DNA of 29,961 nt. Origin: CAJBVG01 sp044337515 (GTDB taxonomy: Bacteria; Bacteroidota; Bacteroidia; Sphingobacteriales; Sphingobacteriaceae). The stretch lies in NCBI GenBank assembly GCA_044337515.1, contig JBIINK010000027.1:1-29961 (forward strand). Direction: 5' to 3'. The notes below the pieces were generated by a model. It saw only the letters and a list, made by a program, of their open reading frames with translations, was not told the DNA's origin and did no database searches. Position numbers and translations under genes: made by a program. Positions 1 to 8,152 of the stretch are shown here, in pieces (position 1 is the stretch's first letter; each line of letters begins with the position of its first letter).

Positions 1-148
1 CAAAGCAAAGACCAAAAATTGCAAAAAAACTTCCACCTCTCCCGCCTAAGAGAAATTATTTTTATCTAAAAACCAAAAAATAAAAAACCTTGTTTGCAAA
101 TCAATAAATTACAAAACAAAAAAAGGACAATCATTAAATAGATGTTTC

Positions 149-403
149 CTAAACACTTGATCCCATCTTTCTGTAGATTTCATCTAGTTCAACCGCTAGC
201 ATTTCATCTTTATCAGTAACTGTATTATCGGCATCGTGAGTGGTTAGTTTAACGGAAACCTTGTTATATATATTGGTCCATTCGGGATGGTGGTTTTGAT
301 CGGAAATAGTTTTAGTGGCTATATGCATAAAATGCATCGCCGATTCGAAATCGGGAAAACTAAATGTTTTTTGTAATACGTTATTTTCATTCACCCAATT
401 CAT
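149..403 (-). CDS. phhB: pterin-4a-carbinolamine dehydratase
   Basis: This 84-residue protein dehydrates 4a-hydroxytetrahydropterin, regenerating the pterin cofactor used by aromatic amino-acid hydroxylases. The PCD/DCoH signature is clear: NHHPEW at residues 37-42, then the aromatic YN (46-47), TH (55-56) and an acidic residue near 64. His38, His39 and His56 match the family's active-site histidines. It is slightly shorter than the usual 95-110 residues, mostly at the N-terminus. No aromatic amino-acid hydroxylase is in the window, so the pterin substrate is inferred from the family. It lies 24 nt downstream of the SOUL-family gene on the same strand and is probably cotranscribed with it. 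There is no Shine-Dalgarno sequence before the ATG, as is normal in this phylum. Confidence 0.9.
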   Translation of the reverse strand: MNWVNENNVLQKTFSFPDFESAMHFMHIATKTISDQNHHPEWTNIYNKVSVKLTTHDADNTVTDKDEMLAVELDEIYRKMGSSV

Positions 404-427
404 AATAAATTTATTTTATAATGAAAT

Positions 428-1006
428 TTACTCAACCACTTCAATAGCTACTTCATTCCTGCGATTAATTACATCCCATGGTGCATTGTAACCCATATAC
501 ATATAGGGACCTATAACGTTTAAATGATTTTCAGAAATAATAGCAGCTAATTTTTTTCTATATTTTTCAATTTTCTCTTCGGAAGAAAATCCGCTGTAAC
601 GAATTACAGCAAGTACTCTTGCTTGTTCTTCTACAATTTTAACTTTATTGGAATTGGGTTTTGGCAATTCTGTAGTAGTATATTGTTTGGGCATCATAAA
701 ATACATGCTAGCGGTGTCGCCCATTTTCATGACTACTGGAGCGGTCATGGCAATTTTTTGATTACGCTCATTACCACCAAAAATATATCCTGCGATGGTT
801 CTGAAACCATTACTCATTCTTTGATCTTGTGAACTTTGCGAAAGCTGTGTTTGGGCAACAATCATGGTAGGGTATTCCCTAATTTCCATATCGCCATATT
901 TTTTAATTACACGGTATGTAGGCATTTCAATGCCATCAGATTTAAATGCAAACAATGCCACAACTACTAAGGTGATTAAAAGGGCAATAATTAAATACTT
1001 TATCAT
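428..1006 (-). CDS. SOUL/heme-binding family protein with N-terminal membrane anchor
   Basis: This is a 192-residue SOUL (HBP/SOUL) family protein. After a hydrophobic anchor (about residues 3-22) the family core is readable: YRVIKKYGDMEIREYP, then GYIFGGNERNQKIAMTAPV, then a C-terminal segment ending GYNAPWDVINRRNEVAIEV. Eukaryotic relatives bind heme or porphyrins; the role of bacterial members is unsettled. Only one histidine is present in the core, so axial heme ligation cannot be assumed. The reading frame extends upstream to a TTG at 1030, but the ATG at 1006 begins a typical signal-anchor (MIKYLIIALL), so I chose that start. It is the first gene of a likely two-gene unit with the pterin dehydratase and is divergent from the amylase gene. 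Confidence 0.85.
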   Translation of the reverse strand: MIKYLIIALLITLVVVALFAFKSDGIEMPTYRVIKKYGDMEIREYPTMIVAQTQLSQSSQDQRMSNGFRTIAGYIFGGNERNQKIAMTAPVVMKMGDTASMYFMMPKQYTTTELPKPNSNKVKIVEEQARVLAVIRYSGFSSEEKIEKYRKKLAAIISENHLNVIGPYMYMGYNAPWDVINRRNEVAIEVVE

Positions 1007-1016
1007 AAATGTGTAA

Positions 1017-1048
1017 CAATAATAATTCAAAATGGTTTCATTTTACAA
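1017..1048 (-). promoter_or_regulatory. possible promoter of the SOUL-PCD unit
   Basis: On the minus strand a TATTATTG box (plus 1017-1024, one mismatch to TAnnTTTG) lies 21 nt downstream of a TTG (plus 1046-1048). This is within the spacing known for Bacteroidota -33/-7 promoters. It ends 10 nt before the ATG at 1006. The call is a sequence match only. Confidence 0.35.
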
Positions 1049-1107
1049 AACGAAAACATTTTTATAATTAAACCCTACTCAATTGTTGAAGGAATATACT
1101 GAAACCC

Positions 1108-1198
1108 CCTATTTGGCTAATTAGGAGAATGAGCACTATTCCCTGTTGCAAATAGGCCGTATCTGATATAATTCAGTAAATTTGTACAAACAGGGAAT
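1108..1198 (+). promoter_or_regulatory. amylase upstream region: -7 box inside inverted repeats
   Basis: A perfect TAnnTTTG box (TAAATTTG, 1177-1184) lies 36 nt before the amylase ATG. It is enclosed by a perfect 10-bp inverted repeat, ATTCCCTGTT (1138-1147) and AACAGGGAAT (1189-1198). It also overlaps the perfect palindrome TTTGTACAAA (1181-1190). A second pair, CCTATTTG (1108-1115) and CAAATAGG (1149-1156), interleaves with the first. I see no TTG at the expected -33 distance, so an activator-dependent promoter or an operator is a reasonable inference. Confidence 0.45.
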
Positions 1199-1220
1199 GT
1201 TTCGTGCTGTTTCTAAATAA

Positions 1221-3050
1221 ATGCTCTTGAAAAAATTAACCCTTATAATCGCCTCATTATTGCTTTTTGCTTTTCAATCCAGCGCGCAAAATTACTGGTG
1301 GAATCAACGTACCGCCTACGAAATTTTTGTGCGTAGCTTTTACGATAGCAACCGCGATGGAAAAGGTGATTTTAATGGATTAACTCAAAAACTCGATTAT
1401 TTGAATGATGGCAATCCAACTACCAATACCGACTTAGGGATTGGATTAGTTTGGTTAATGCCAATTAATGCATCGCCCAGTGAACATGGTTATGATGTTA
1501 CCGACTACAAGAAAGTAAATCCGACATATGGTACAATGAATGATTTTAAAACTATGCTCGACTCTGCTCATCGTCGTGGTATAAATGTCATCATGGATTT
1601 CGTAATTAACCATACCTCTAGTCAGCACCCTTGGTTTGTAAAATCTGCAGCCAATGATCCTTTCTATAGAAATTTTTACCGTTGGCAAACGCCTGCTCCT
1701 ACTCAAACTGGGCCATGGGGGCAACAAGTTTGGTATCCGAAGAATGGCAGTAATTATTACGCATTGTTTTGGAGCGAAATGCCCGATTTGAATTATAATT
1801 ACCCACCTGTAAAAGACAGTATTTTTTCTGCTGCAAAATTTTGGTTGAAAGAAGTTGGAGTAGATGGATTTAGATTAGATGCAGTAATGTATTTATATGA
1901 AAATGGCAACACCTTAAAAAATGATCCTGCTACCATTTCGTTTTTGAAAGAATTTAATGATAGCTGTGAAGTATGGAAAAAGAATTCACTGCTCATTGGT
2001 GAGGTATGGGATTCCCCTCAATCAATCGCCTTATACACAGGAAAACTAGACATGTGTTTTGATTTTAATTTAGCAGCTTCCAATATTAATACAGTTACCA
2101 ATGCTGACCCAAGTTATGGTCAACAATTTCTGAATAACGCACAACTCACCCTCGACACCAATCAATACGGAAACTTTTTAACCAATCACGATCAGAATAG
2201 AATTTTCGATGAGTTGGGAAACGATATTAATAAAAACAAACTCGCTGCAAGTTTATACTTAACACAACCTGGTGTCCCTTTTATTTATTACGGAGAAGAA
2301 GTGGCGATGAAAGGCTCTAAGCCCGATCAATACATACGTACTCCAATGCAATGGAGTGCTTCTGCTTATGCTGGTTTTACAACAGGTACGCCTTGGATAA
2401 GAGTGAACTCAAACTTTAGTACGTATAATGTTGCCGTAATGCAATCTGATTCTAATTCCTTATGGAATCATTATCGTAAATTAATTCACATTCGAAATGA
2501 AGAACCTGTTTTACAAATGGGTTCTGTAAAAAATATTAGTAGCTCAAGTGCTAGCGTACATTCATATCAACGTACTTATACAAATGAAGACATTATTGTA
2601 TTAAATAATATTAGTTCAAGTTACCTCCCGAATGTGCAATTTAGTTTTTCAAAAACTGACGGAAACGCTGGAACCTATGCTGCGTATGATTTGTGGAATG
2701 ATGACGTATTTGTGATCACATCTGCCTCGAAAATTTATAATGCTCAAGTAAATTTAAAACCTTATCAAACTAGGATAATAAAGCTACTACCTTATACAGG
2801 CATTTCAGTAGAAGATGAAAGTTCATTGGCATTATACCCGAACCCAGTACAAGATGAATTAAACATTAACTACGTTACAAAAAGTGGTTTTGAAATTCGA
2901 ATTTATAATTCTATTGGCGAATTAATGTTAAGTGAAAAATTAAATGCAGATGCATTACATCGTGTATCCTTTCAATTCCCATCAGGATTGTATAGCATTC
3001 ATCTACAAACTGAAAAAGGAATTATTAATAGAAAAATTATAAAACCATAA
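1221..3050 (+). CDS. secreted GH13 alpha-amylase with T9SS sorting domain
   Basis: This 609-residue protein is a glycoside hydrolase family 13 enzyme that should cleave alpha-1,4-linked glucans outside the cell or at its surface. A signal peptide (about 1-22, ending SSA/QN) is followed by a (beta/alpha)8 barrel: YEIFVRSFYDSNRDGKGD with its Ca-binding-like loop, HGYDVTDY, and DFVINHTS. The catalytic residues are the nucleophile Asp220 (GFRLDA), the acid/base Glu261 (IGEVWD) and Asp324 (TNHDQNR). As I recall it, the sequence resembles the GH13_36 group typified by Halothermothrix AmyA. Residues from about 530 form a T9SS type A sorting domain (ALYPNPVQDEL to the basic C-terminus). A small lipoprotein gene follows after 2 nt. 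No SusC/SusD genes are nearby. Confidence 0.92.
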   Translation: MLLKKLTLIIASLLLFAFQSSAQNYWWNQRTAYEIFVRSFYDSNRDGKGDFNGLTQKLDYLNDGNPTTNTDLGIGLVWLMPINASPSEHGYDVTDYKKVNPTYGTMNDFKTMLDSAHRRGINVIMDFVINHTSSQHPWFVKSAANDPFYRNFYRWQTPAPTQTGPWGQQVWYPKNGSNYYALFWSEMPDLNYNYPPVKDSIFSAAKFWLKEVGVDGFRLDAVMYLYENGNTLKNDPATISFLKEFNDSCEVWKKNSLLIGEVWDSPQSIALYTGKLDMCFDFNLAASNINTVTNADPSYGQQFLNNAQLTLDTNQYGNFLTNHDQNRIFDELGNDINKNKLAASLYLTQPGVPFIYYGEEVAMKGSKPDQYIRTPMQWSASAYAGFTTGTPWIRVNSNFSTYNVAVMQSDSNSLWNHYRKLIHIRNEEPVLQMGSVKNISSSSASVHSYQRTYTNEDIIVLNNISSSYLPNVQFSFSKTDGNAGTYAAYDLWNDDVFVITSASKIYNAQVNLKPYQTRIIKLLPYTGISVEDESSLALYPNPVQDELNINYVTKSGFEIRIYNSIGELMLSEKLNADALHRVSFQFPSGLYSIHLQTEKGIINRKIIKP

Positions 3051-3052
3051 TC

Positions 3053-3526
3053 ATGAAAAATCTGATCATACTCTTTCTTGCATTAGTATTATTTAGTTCA
3101 TGTGAAGTGATCTATTACAAAGGTCAGTTTTATAAACCCTTATATTCAAAGTCGTTTACTCAGAAACCCGATAATACTTTTCAAGAGATACGTAAGATTA
3201 AGCCAATAGATAGTGTAGCCGTATTAAATAGAGCTGATACAATTCCTGTATTAAAATCCATGAGTATTGATACACTCAAAGCTAAAATCAATAGGCAAGA
3301 ACTAACTTATAATAAACGTACAGTTTACTCGCAACAGCAAGTAGGTATACGTGCAAAGGTGGCCAAGAAAAGTAATGTAATTGGATATGTTCGGGAGGAT
3401 AAAAACAAAACCTTAAAGTATTTGATCTTTAGCTCCTTAATTATTTATTCAATCCTATCCTTGTTTTTAACAATTTTTGCATCCATAATGCTGTTTTATT
3501 TTTTATTCGATATCGATAACAACTAA
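3053..3526 (+). CDS. small lipoprotein with C-terminal membrane segment, unknown function
   Basis: I do not recognise this 157-residue protein. It begins with a lipoprotein signal peptide (MKNLIILFLALVLFSSC, lipidated Cys17), has a polar middle rich in lysine, serine and threonine, and ends in a long hydrophobic stretch (about 121-152) before an acidic tail. Having both a lipid anchor and a C-terminal transmembrane segment is unusual and suggests retention in the inner membrane. Its ATG is 2 nt after the amylase stop, so the two are almost certainly cotranscribed and perhaps translationally coupled. Whether it helps the amylase is unknown. The promoter of the following tRNA starts 4 nt after its stop codon. 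Confidence 0.75.
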   Translation: MKNLIILFLALVLFSSCEVIYYKGQFYKPLYSKSFTQKPDNTFQEIRKIKPIDSVAVLNRADTIPVLKSMSIDTLKAKINRQELTYNKRTVYSQQQVGIRAKVAKKSNVIGYVREDKNKTLKYLIFSSLIIYSILSLFLTIFASIMLFYFLFDIDNN

Positions 3527-3530
3527 TTTT

Positions 3531-3538
3531 TATCTTTG
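3531..3538 (+). promoter_or_regulatory. -7 box of tRNA-Arg promoter
   Basis: TATCTTTG is a perfect TAnnTTTG match ending 7 nt before the tRNA 5' end, the expected position for transcription starting at or just before the mature tRNA. No clear -33 TTG is visible upstream, where the lipoprotein gene ends. Confidence 0.6.
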
Positions 3539-3545
3539 CCTCACA

Positions 3546-3616
3546 GACCCTATAGTTTAATGGATAGAATTAGAGATTCCGGTTCTCTGGGTTGAGGTTC
3601 GATTCCTCATAGGGTC
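3546..3616 (+). tRNA. tRNA-Arg (anticodon CCG)
   Basis: The 71-nt sequence folds into a complete cloverleaf. It has a 7-bp acceptor stem GACCCTA/TAGGGTC, a D-arm GTTT/GAAT with an AATGGATA loop, an anticodon stem AGAGA/TCTCT with loop TTCCGGT (anticodon CCG, arginine), a 4-nt variable region, and a T-arm TGAGG/CCTCA with loop TTCGATT. CCA is not encoded. It decodes CGG. Confidence 0.95.
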
Positions 3617-3626
3617 ACTACATTAA

Positions 3627-3674
3627 TATGCTGATATGCTAGTATGCTAGTATGTTAATATGCTAATATGCTAA
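3627..3674 (+). repeat. 8-bp tandem repeat, six copies (TATGCTAR)
   Basis: Six contiguous 8-nt units start 10 nt after the tRNA: TATGCTGA, TATGCTAG, TATGCTAG, TATGTTAA, TATGCTAA, TATGCTAA. It is non-coding and shares its period and ATG-containing core with other intergenic arrays in the window. The rest of 3527-3779 holds the tRNA, its -7 box and the promoter of the next gene. Confidence 0.9.
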
Positions 3675-3749
3675 TTGGGGTTATTTCATACAAACATAGA
3701 GTTTCGTAACAATTGCGAGATATTTCATATTTCAGCAACTATTTCTTTT

Positions 3750-3757
3750 TAATTTTG
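3750..3757 (+). promoter_or_regulatory. -7 box upstream of M61 peptidase
   Basis: TAATTTTG is a perfect TAnnTTTG match, 22 nt before the ATG at 3780. No -33 TTG lies at the usual distance. Confidence 0.5.
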
Positions 3758-3779
3758 TCTTTCAACTAAATATTACGCT

Positions 3780-5660
3780 ATGAACAATTTTACAAAAACG
3801 GTTTTTACAACTGGGTTGCTTTTAATTACTGGTATTGGTTATGCTCAGGATTTCCAAAAGTACTCTGTAAATTTAAATGAAGTAAATGAAAATCGTTTAA
3901 TGGTTTCATTAGAAGTAGCAAGTACTACATATACTACTTTTAAAGATACCGCCGTATTTCAATTTCCTAAAACAATTCCGGGAACTTATGCTGTATTAGA
4001 CTATGGTGTATATATTAATTCATTTACTGCGCTAGATGTTAACAAAAATAATTTAGCAATAGTAAAATCAGGAGAAAATAATTTTTTAATTATTGGTAAA
4101 CCGAAATACATTACTTACGAAGTGAAAGATTCTTATCATACAAAAGTTAAGAAAAATAAAATATTTGAACCTGCAGGAACAAACATTCAAAAAGGAAAAA
4201 ATATTTTAATAAATAACTCAGGGTTCTTCGGAATATTTAAAGGAACCGAAAACTTGCCTATCGAATTAGACATAAAGAAATCTGAAAACTTTTATGCTAT
4301 TACTTCATTAGCTCACAAAAGTTCTCCTTTAGAGGAAACGTTTACCGCAAGCAGTTACCATGAATTGGTTGACAACCCGATTATGTTTAGCGAACCCGAC
4401 ACTACATCATTTATGGTGGCTAATTGCCGAGTAACTATTGGTGTATATAATGAAAGCGGTCGAAAAATTAGTAAAGATATTTATAAAGAAATTGAAAAGT
4501 CAATGAATGCTTTGGCTAAATTTTTTGATAATCAATTACCTGTAAATAATTATTCATTCATTATTTACTTGAGAGATTACACAGAATATCTGCCTACTTT
4601 AGAAGGCAAAGAAATAGGATTATTTGATATTTTAAAATTAGTAAAAAACCTAAAAGGACAAGGATTCGGTGCGCTAGAGCACGGAAACTCATCAGTATAT
4701 TTTCTTCCAGATTTCGGGAATGATCTTGCTGTGAAGCAAATGAAAGATGTTTGTACTCACGAGTTCTTACACATCCTTACTCCACTAAATTTACACTCCG
4801 AGTGCATTGGAAACTTTAATTATGCTGACCCGAAAATGTCTAAACACCTTTGGTTATATGAAGGCATAACTGAATATTTCGCTGGCTTAGCCTTAACACA
4901 AGGTGGTGTGCAAACTCCATGGGATTATTTGAATAAAACTTTAGTTGGTAAAATAAAAACTGCTGGGAAATACCCTTTTACAAAAATGTCGTTTACTGAA
5001 ATGAGCGAAAATGTTTTTGTAGAACCTTATAAAGCACAATACGGACAAGTATACGAACGTGGTGCCTTATTAGGCGCACTACTTGATATTGAAATTATAA
5101 GTTTAACAAACGGACAAAAAACATTGAAGGATGTAGTAATGACGTTAAGTAAGAGCTATGGTAAAAACAACAACTTCAGTGAGGCTAATTTTATTAGTGA
5201 GTTTGTAGCGGCATCACATCCTGGAATGCAAACATTTTTTGATAAGTACATAACTGGTAAGGACACTTTAGCGATTTCAGAAATACTAGCAAAAGCTGGC
5301 GTTGACTATAAATCAGAATACAAAGGAATGACTCCTGTTTCTCCGTACAAAGATGTGGATTTCAAAAGAATTACACTTGGCAATAAACGAGCAATCAAAA
5401 GCGTGAGTAAAAAAGATAAGTGGGGATTTAAAGAAGGTGACTTGGTAGAGTCGTCTTTAGTAAAGAAATATGCATTGACTGAATTCGGGTACATGCCTGA
5501 TGGTGAAATTTATACAGTAGAAGTTGAGCGCAATGGCAAACCAGTGACGCTGTCTATTACCAACTCCGTTAAAGAGACTAAAATTCAAAATTACTTGTTC
5601 CGCATGAAAACCAGAACTGCTGAGCAAGACAGGACTTACAAGGTTTGGATGAAAATGTAA
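3780..5660 (+). CDS. M61-family metallopeptidase, secreted
   Basis: This 626-residue protein belongs to peptidase family M61 (glycyl aminopeptidase-like). A signal peptide (1-22, ending GYA/QD) is followed by a beta-rich N-terminal domain. The catalytic domain has the zinc site His327-Glu328-x-x-His331 (HEFLH) with the third ligand Glu361 in WLYEGITEYF. The preceding GALEHGNSS at about 297-305 is also typical of the family. The last 100 or so residues (FKEGDLVESS to VEVERNGKPVTLSI) look like a degenerate PDZ domain, the usual C-terminal module. It probably trims peptides in the periplasm or outside the cell. It has its own -7 box and no close operon partner. Confidence 0.88.
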   Translation: MNNFTKTVFTTGLLLITGIGYAQDFQKYSVNLNEVNENRLMVSLEVASTTYTTFKDTAVFQFPKTIPGTYAVLDYGVYINSFTALDVNKNNLAIVKSGENNFLIIGKPKYITYEVKDSYHTKVKKNKIFEPAGTNIQKGKNILINNSGFFGIFKGTENLPIELDIKKSENFYAITSLAHKSSPLEETFTASSYHELVDNPIMFSEPDTTSFMVANCRVTIGVYNESGRKISKDIYKEIEKSMNALAKFFDNQLPVNNYSFIIYLRDYTEYLPTLEGKEIGLFDILKLVKNLKGQGFGALEHGNSSVYFLPDFGNDLAVKQMKDVCTHEFLHILTPLNLHSECIGNFNYADPKMSKHLWLYEGITEYFAGLALTQGGVQTPWDYLNKTLVGKIKTAGKYPFTKMSFTEMSENVFVEPYKAQYGQVYERGALLGALLDIEIISLTNGQKTLKDVVMTLSKSYGKNNNFSEANFISEFVAASHPGMQTFFDKYITGKDTLAISEILAKAGVDYKSEYKGMTPVSPYKDVDFKRITLGNKRAIKSVSKKDKWGFKEGDLVESSLVKKYALTEFGYMPDGEIYTVEVERNGKPVTLSITNSVKETKIQNYLFRMKTRTAEQDRTYKVWMKM

Positions 5661-5678
5661 GGGAATTGTTTATTTTTG
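5644..5678 (+). promoter_or_regulatory. -33/-7 promoter of phnA/yjdM
   Basis: TTTG (5644-5647, inside the end of the M61 gene) and a perfect TATTTTTG box (5671-5678) are separated by 23 nt. This implies a leader of roughly 55-60 nt before the ATG at 5742. Confidence 0.55.
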
Positions 5679-5741
5679 CTAATAATCTTCAAGTTTTAGT
5701 GTTGAAGTGTATTAGTTCTAATTAATATTTAAATAAACAAT

Positions 5742-6080
5742 ATGAATTGTCCAAAATGTAATTCGGATTTAACTTACCCGAATCAGGAGTTAATGGTTTG
5801 TACACAGTGTTTTCACGAGTGGACTCCATCTGAAGAAGTAGAAGAAGTAGAAGTTGCAAATTCAAGTGAAATTATACTTGATTCAAATGGTAACGAATTA
5901 AAGAATGGCGATTCAGTTATTGTTATCAAAGACTTACCTGTTAAAGGCGCACCGAAACCATTAAAAGCCGGAACTAAAGTAAAAAACATTAGACTCACCG
6001 ATGGCGATCATAACATCTCTTGTAAGATTGATGGCTTTGGTTCAATGGCATTGAAGTCGGAGTTTGTGAGAAAAGCTTAA
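5742..6080 (+). CDS. PhnA/YjdM zinc-ribbon protein
   Basis: This 112-residue protein matches the PhnA (YjdM) family. The N-terminal zinc ribbon has Cys3, Cys6, Cys20 and Cys23 (CPKC, CTQC), and the C-terminal domain starts near DSNGNELKNGDSVIVIKDLPVKG and ends ALKSEFVRKA. Despite its name the family is not shown to cleave phosphonates, and its biological role is uncertain. No phosphonate genes are nearby. The linker between the domains is acidic (EEVEEVEVE-like, residues 31-38) and encoded by two identical 9-bp units GAAGAAGTA (5832-5849), a probable site of length variation. The downstream intergenic stretch begins 2 nt after the stop with an 8-mer repeat array. Confidence 0.9.
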   Translation: MNCPKCNSDLTYPNQELMVCTQCFHEWTPSEEVEEVEVANSSEIILDSNGNELKNGDSVIVIKDLPVKGAPKPLKAGTKVKNIRLTDGDHNISCKIDGFGSMALKSEFVRKA

Positions 6081-6082
6081 CC

Positions 6083-6120
6083 AATGCGTAAATGCGTAGA
6101 GGTGCAGATGTGCAGATGAG
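6083..6120. repeat. degenerate 8-mer tandem array
   Basis: AATGCGTA, AATGCGTA, GAGGTGCA and GATGTGCA follow each other without gaps and then GATGAG. The unit length is 8 nt, with an ATG and a GC dinucleotide in most units. It starts 2 nt after the phnA-like stop. Confidence 0.75.
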
Positions 6121-6136
6121 TTTATTTCAATTTGCA

Positions 6137-6170
6137 TCCCGATAGCTATTGGGAGCGTAGATGTGCTGAT
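6137..6170. repeat. composite element copy 1: 18-bp palindrome plus two 8-mers
   Basis: The near-perfect palindrome TCCCGATAGCTATTGGGA (6137-6154, one G-T pair) is followed directly by GCGTAGAT and GTGCTGAT. A second copy in the same orientation lies at 8153-8186, just beyond the gene that follows. Confidence 0.8.
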
Positions 6171-6214
6171 GTGAAATATTAAAAAAAGCTAGTAACATTA
6201 GTCTTTAATTGTCT

Positions 6215-6222
6215 TACATTTA
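6215..6222 (+). promoter_or_regulatory. -7-like box 4 nt before the BNR/PKD gene
   Basis: TACATTTA has one mismatch to TAnnTTTG and is followed by four bases and the ATG at 6227. If used, the transcript would be leaderless or nearly so. Confidence 0.4.
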
Positions 6223-6226
6223 ATAT

Positions 6227-8131
6227 ATGGTCAGATATATTCTAAGTATTTGCTTGATTTTATTGGTGTTTCAACAAGAAACATTTGCACAAGGTTGCCC
6301 TTCAAATATTCCAACAAGTATTGTTAAAGGGCCAGACTCTACAGAAACTAATGGCGAGCAAACGTTTCGCTCACTAGTTGTAAATCCAAAAAATCCTAAT
6401 GTTGTATATGTTGGTACAGAAGGAAATGGTGTTTTTAAATCTATAGATGGAGGGGCGACTTGGGAATGGTTAAGAGCCGGGATGAAACATTTCATGGACC
6501 AATATCCCGAAACCTATTGCCTTGCGATAAATCCCATAGATACAACAGAGATAGCAATGGCGATGAATGCTGGCCCATCCGGCCAAAATAACACTCCGGC
6601 TGGAATTTACATGAGTAGTAATTCCGGCAATTATTTCAATCAACGCAATTGTGGCATTACTAATTCTGGTTCTGCATTAGTGTGGTATGATGAGTTGCAC
6701 CCCGATACTGTTTTTGCTGCATCTTCTGGTGGTGAAAGTTCTCAGAATGGTGTGTTTTACCCAACAGGAATTTATCGCTCTATAAATAAAGGATTAAATT
6801 GGTCGTCGGTTAATTTTCCAAGCAATGCCGATAGTTCTGGCTTTTTTAGAGTAGTGAAACATGGGAATAATAGTTTGATGTATTTATATACTAGACCGCA
6901 ACAAAAAAGTAAAGGATTTATACATAGTACTGATGGTGGCGCTACTTGGACCTATCTGCCAAATCCTCTTTCTGGTAAAATAATTGCCGAATACGATGCT
7001 ACACCAACTCTAAGTAGAATTTATGCAGTGCCTCGAGATAGCAATGTTTTGTACTATTCTGCTGATACTGGGAAACATTGGACACGATATGATTTTGAAA
7101 TTAATAGTGCATTAAGTATTTACCCTGGCGCACCAGATACCATACTTTTTGATCATGGTGGAACATTAGTGCGTTCTACTACAGGAATGTTAACCCCACT
7201 TTATGGTGCTGGATATACTGATATCATCAATACAAATAAAGTAATTGAAAAAATAGTTTATGCGCCATCCAATCCTAGAATAATTTACATGAGTACTCGA
7301 GGTTATAAAGTGTATAAAAGTATTGATGGTGGACATCATTTTACTTTAATAACTCGTTTGCGAGATTCAATTGAAAAGTTTCAGAATATTGTGCCAAATG
7401 TAATTTTACAACATGGTAGCGCTTGCAAAAATGAACAAGTTCAACTGTCTGTAATAAATAATCGAACTGATTATAGTATTATTAATTGCAATTGGAGTGG
7501 CGATAGCAACATGCTTCATATGCCTGGCATTCAAATATCATGGGTATTTACTTCTCAGAATAAGTTTGGAACATTTCCCATTTCAGCACAAGTAATGTAT
7601 GATAATGGCGAAACAAAAATATTTTATGATACCGTTTATATTAATAGAATTAATCCGATTGCCAACTTTACAATTCAACTAATTAATCATAATACATTAA
7701 GATTTAATTCAGATTCTGTAAGTAATGCTAATTATTTTTGGGATTTTGGAGATGGGAATTTTGATAGTGTCAGAAATCCTATTCATACCTATTCTACAAA
7801 TGGAAATTACTTAATCAAATTGAAGGTTACAGATAAAAAAACATTATGCGCATCGAATTTTCAGAACACTTACTCTATACTTATAAATGGTGTAAATAAA
7901 TATTCGAGTGACAATTTCGTTAAAGCATACCCTAATCCAGCTACAAATAAACTTTCTATAGAATCAACAATTGAATATGATGTATACTCGATTTTCAACT
8001 TGTTAGGAGAGAAAATAATATCAGGTAAATTTCAAGAAGAAATTGATATAAATAATTTATCTGTCGGGATGTATATTTTACAAATTGAAAATAAAACATC
8101 AGCCTTTAAACTAAAATTTGTTAAAGAATAA
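6227..8131 (+). CDS. T9SS-secreted BNR-repeat/PKD surface protein
   Basis: This 634-residue protein is predicted to be secreted (signal peptide about 1-21) and sorted by T9SS. Residues 40-380 contain sortilin/BNR-type beta-propeller motifs, S-x-D-G-G-x-x-W or close variants: SIDGGATWEW, STDGGATWTY, SADTGKHWTR and SIDGGHHFTL. A PKD domain follows at about 480-550 (YFWDFGDGNFDSVRNPIHTYSTNGNY). The last 70 residues are a type A sorting domain (KAYPNPATNKLSIES to a basic C-terminus). Catalytic residues of sialidases are not evident, so an adhesive or structural role is likelier than an enzymatic one. The gene stands alone and is flanked by two directly repeated palindrome elements. Confidence 0.88.
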   Translation: MVRYILSICLILLVFQQETFAQGCPSNIPTSIVKGPDSTETNGEQTFRSLVVNPKNPNVVYVGTEGNGVFKSIDGGATWEWLRAGMKHFMDQYPETYCLAINPIDTTEIAMAMNAGPSGQNNTPAGIYMSSNSGNYFNQRNCGITNSGSALVWYDELHPDTVFAASSGGESSQNGVFYPTGIYRSINKGLNWSSVNFPSNADSSGFFRVVKHGNNSLMYLYTRPQQKSKGFIHSTDGGATWTYLPNPLSGKIIAEYDATPTLSRIYAVPRDSNVLYYSADTGKHWTRYDFEINSALSIYPGAPDTILFDHGGTLVRSTTGMLTPLYGAGYTDIINTNKVIEKIVYAPSNPRIIYMSTRGYKVYKSIDGGHHFTLITRLRDSIEKFQNIVPNVILQHGSACKNEQVQLSVINNRTDYSIINCNWSGDSNMLHMPGIQISWVFTSQNKFGTFPISAQVMYDNGETKIFYDTVYINRINPIANFTIQLINHNTLRFNSDSVSNANYFWDFGDGNFDSVRNPIHTYSTNGNYLIKLKVTDKKTLCASNFQNTYSILINGVNKYSSDNFVKAYPNPATNKLSIESTIEYDVYSIFNLLGEKIISGKFQEEIDINNLSVGMYILQIENKTSAFKLKFVKE

Positions 8132-8152
8132 TTAAGAGGATATTATTTGTAC

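Noticed and set aside
1..148. Possible gene fragment or RNA at the left edge
   Set aside because: The stretch is AT-rich with purine runs; I see no open frame, hairpin or promoter match that stands out.
623..832. Plus-strand open frame of 69 codons
   Set aside because: It lies opposite the SOUL-family gene and has no support of its own.
3627..3674. Repeat next to the tRNA as an integration (att) site or CRISPR array
   Set aside because: No copy of the tRNA 3' end was found downstream and no integrase is present. The 8-bp units are contiguous without spacers, so it is neither an att site nor a CRISPR.
6227..8131. Sialidase function for the BNR-repeat protein
   Set aside because: Only Asp-box-like motifs are visible; no arginine triad or FRIP motif could be identified.
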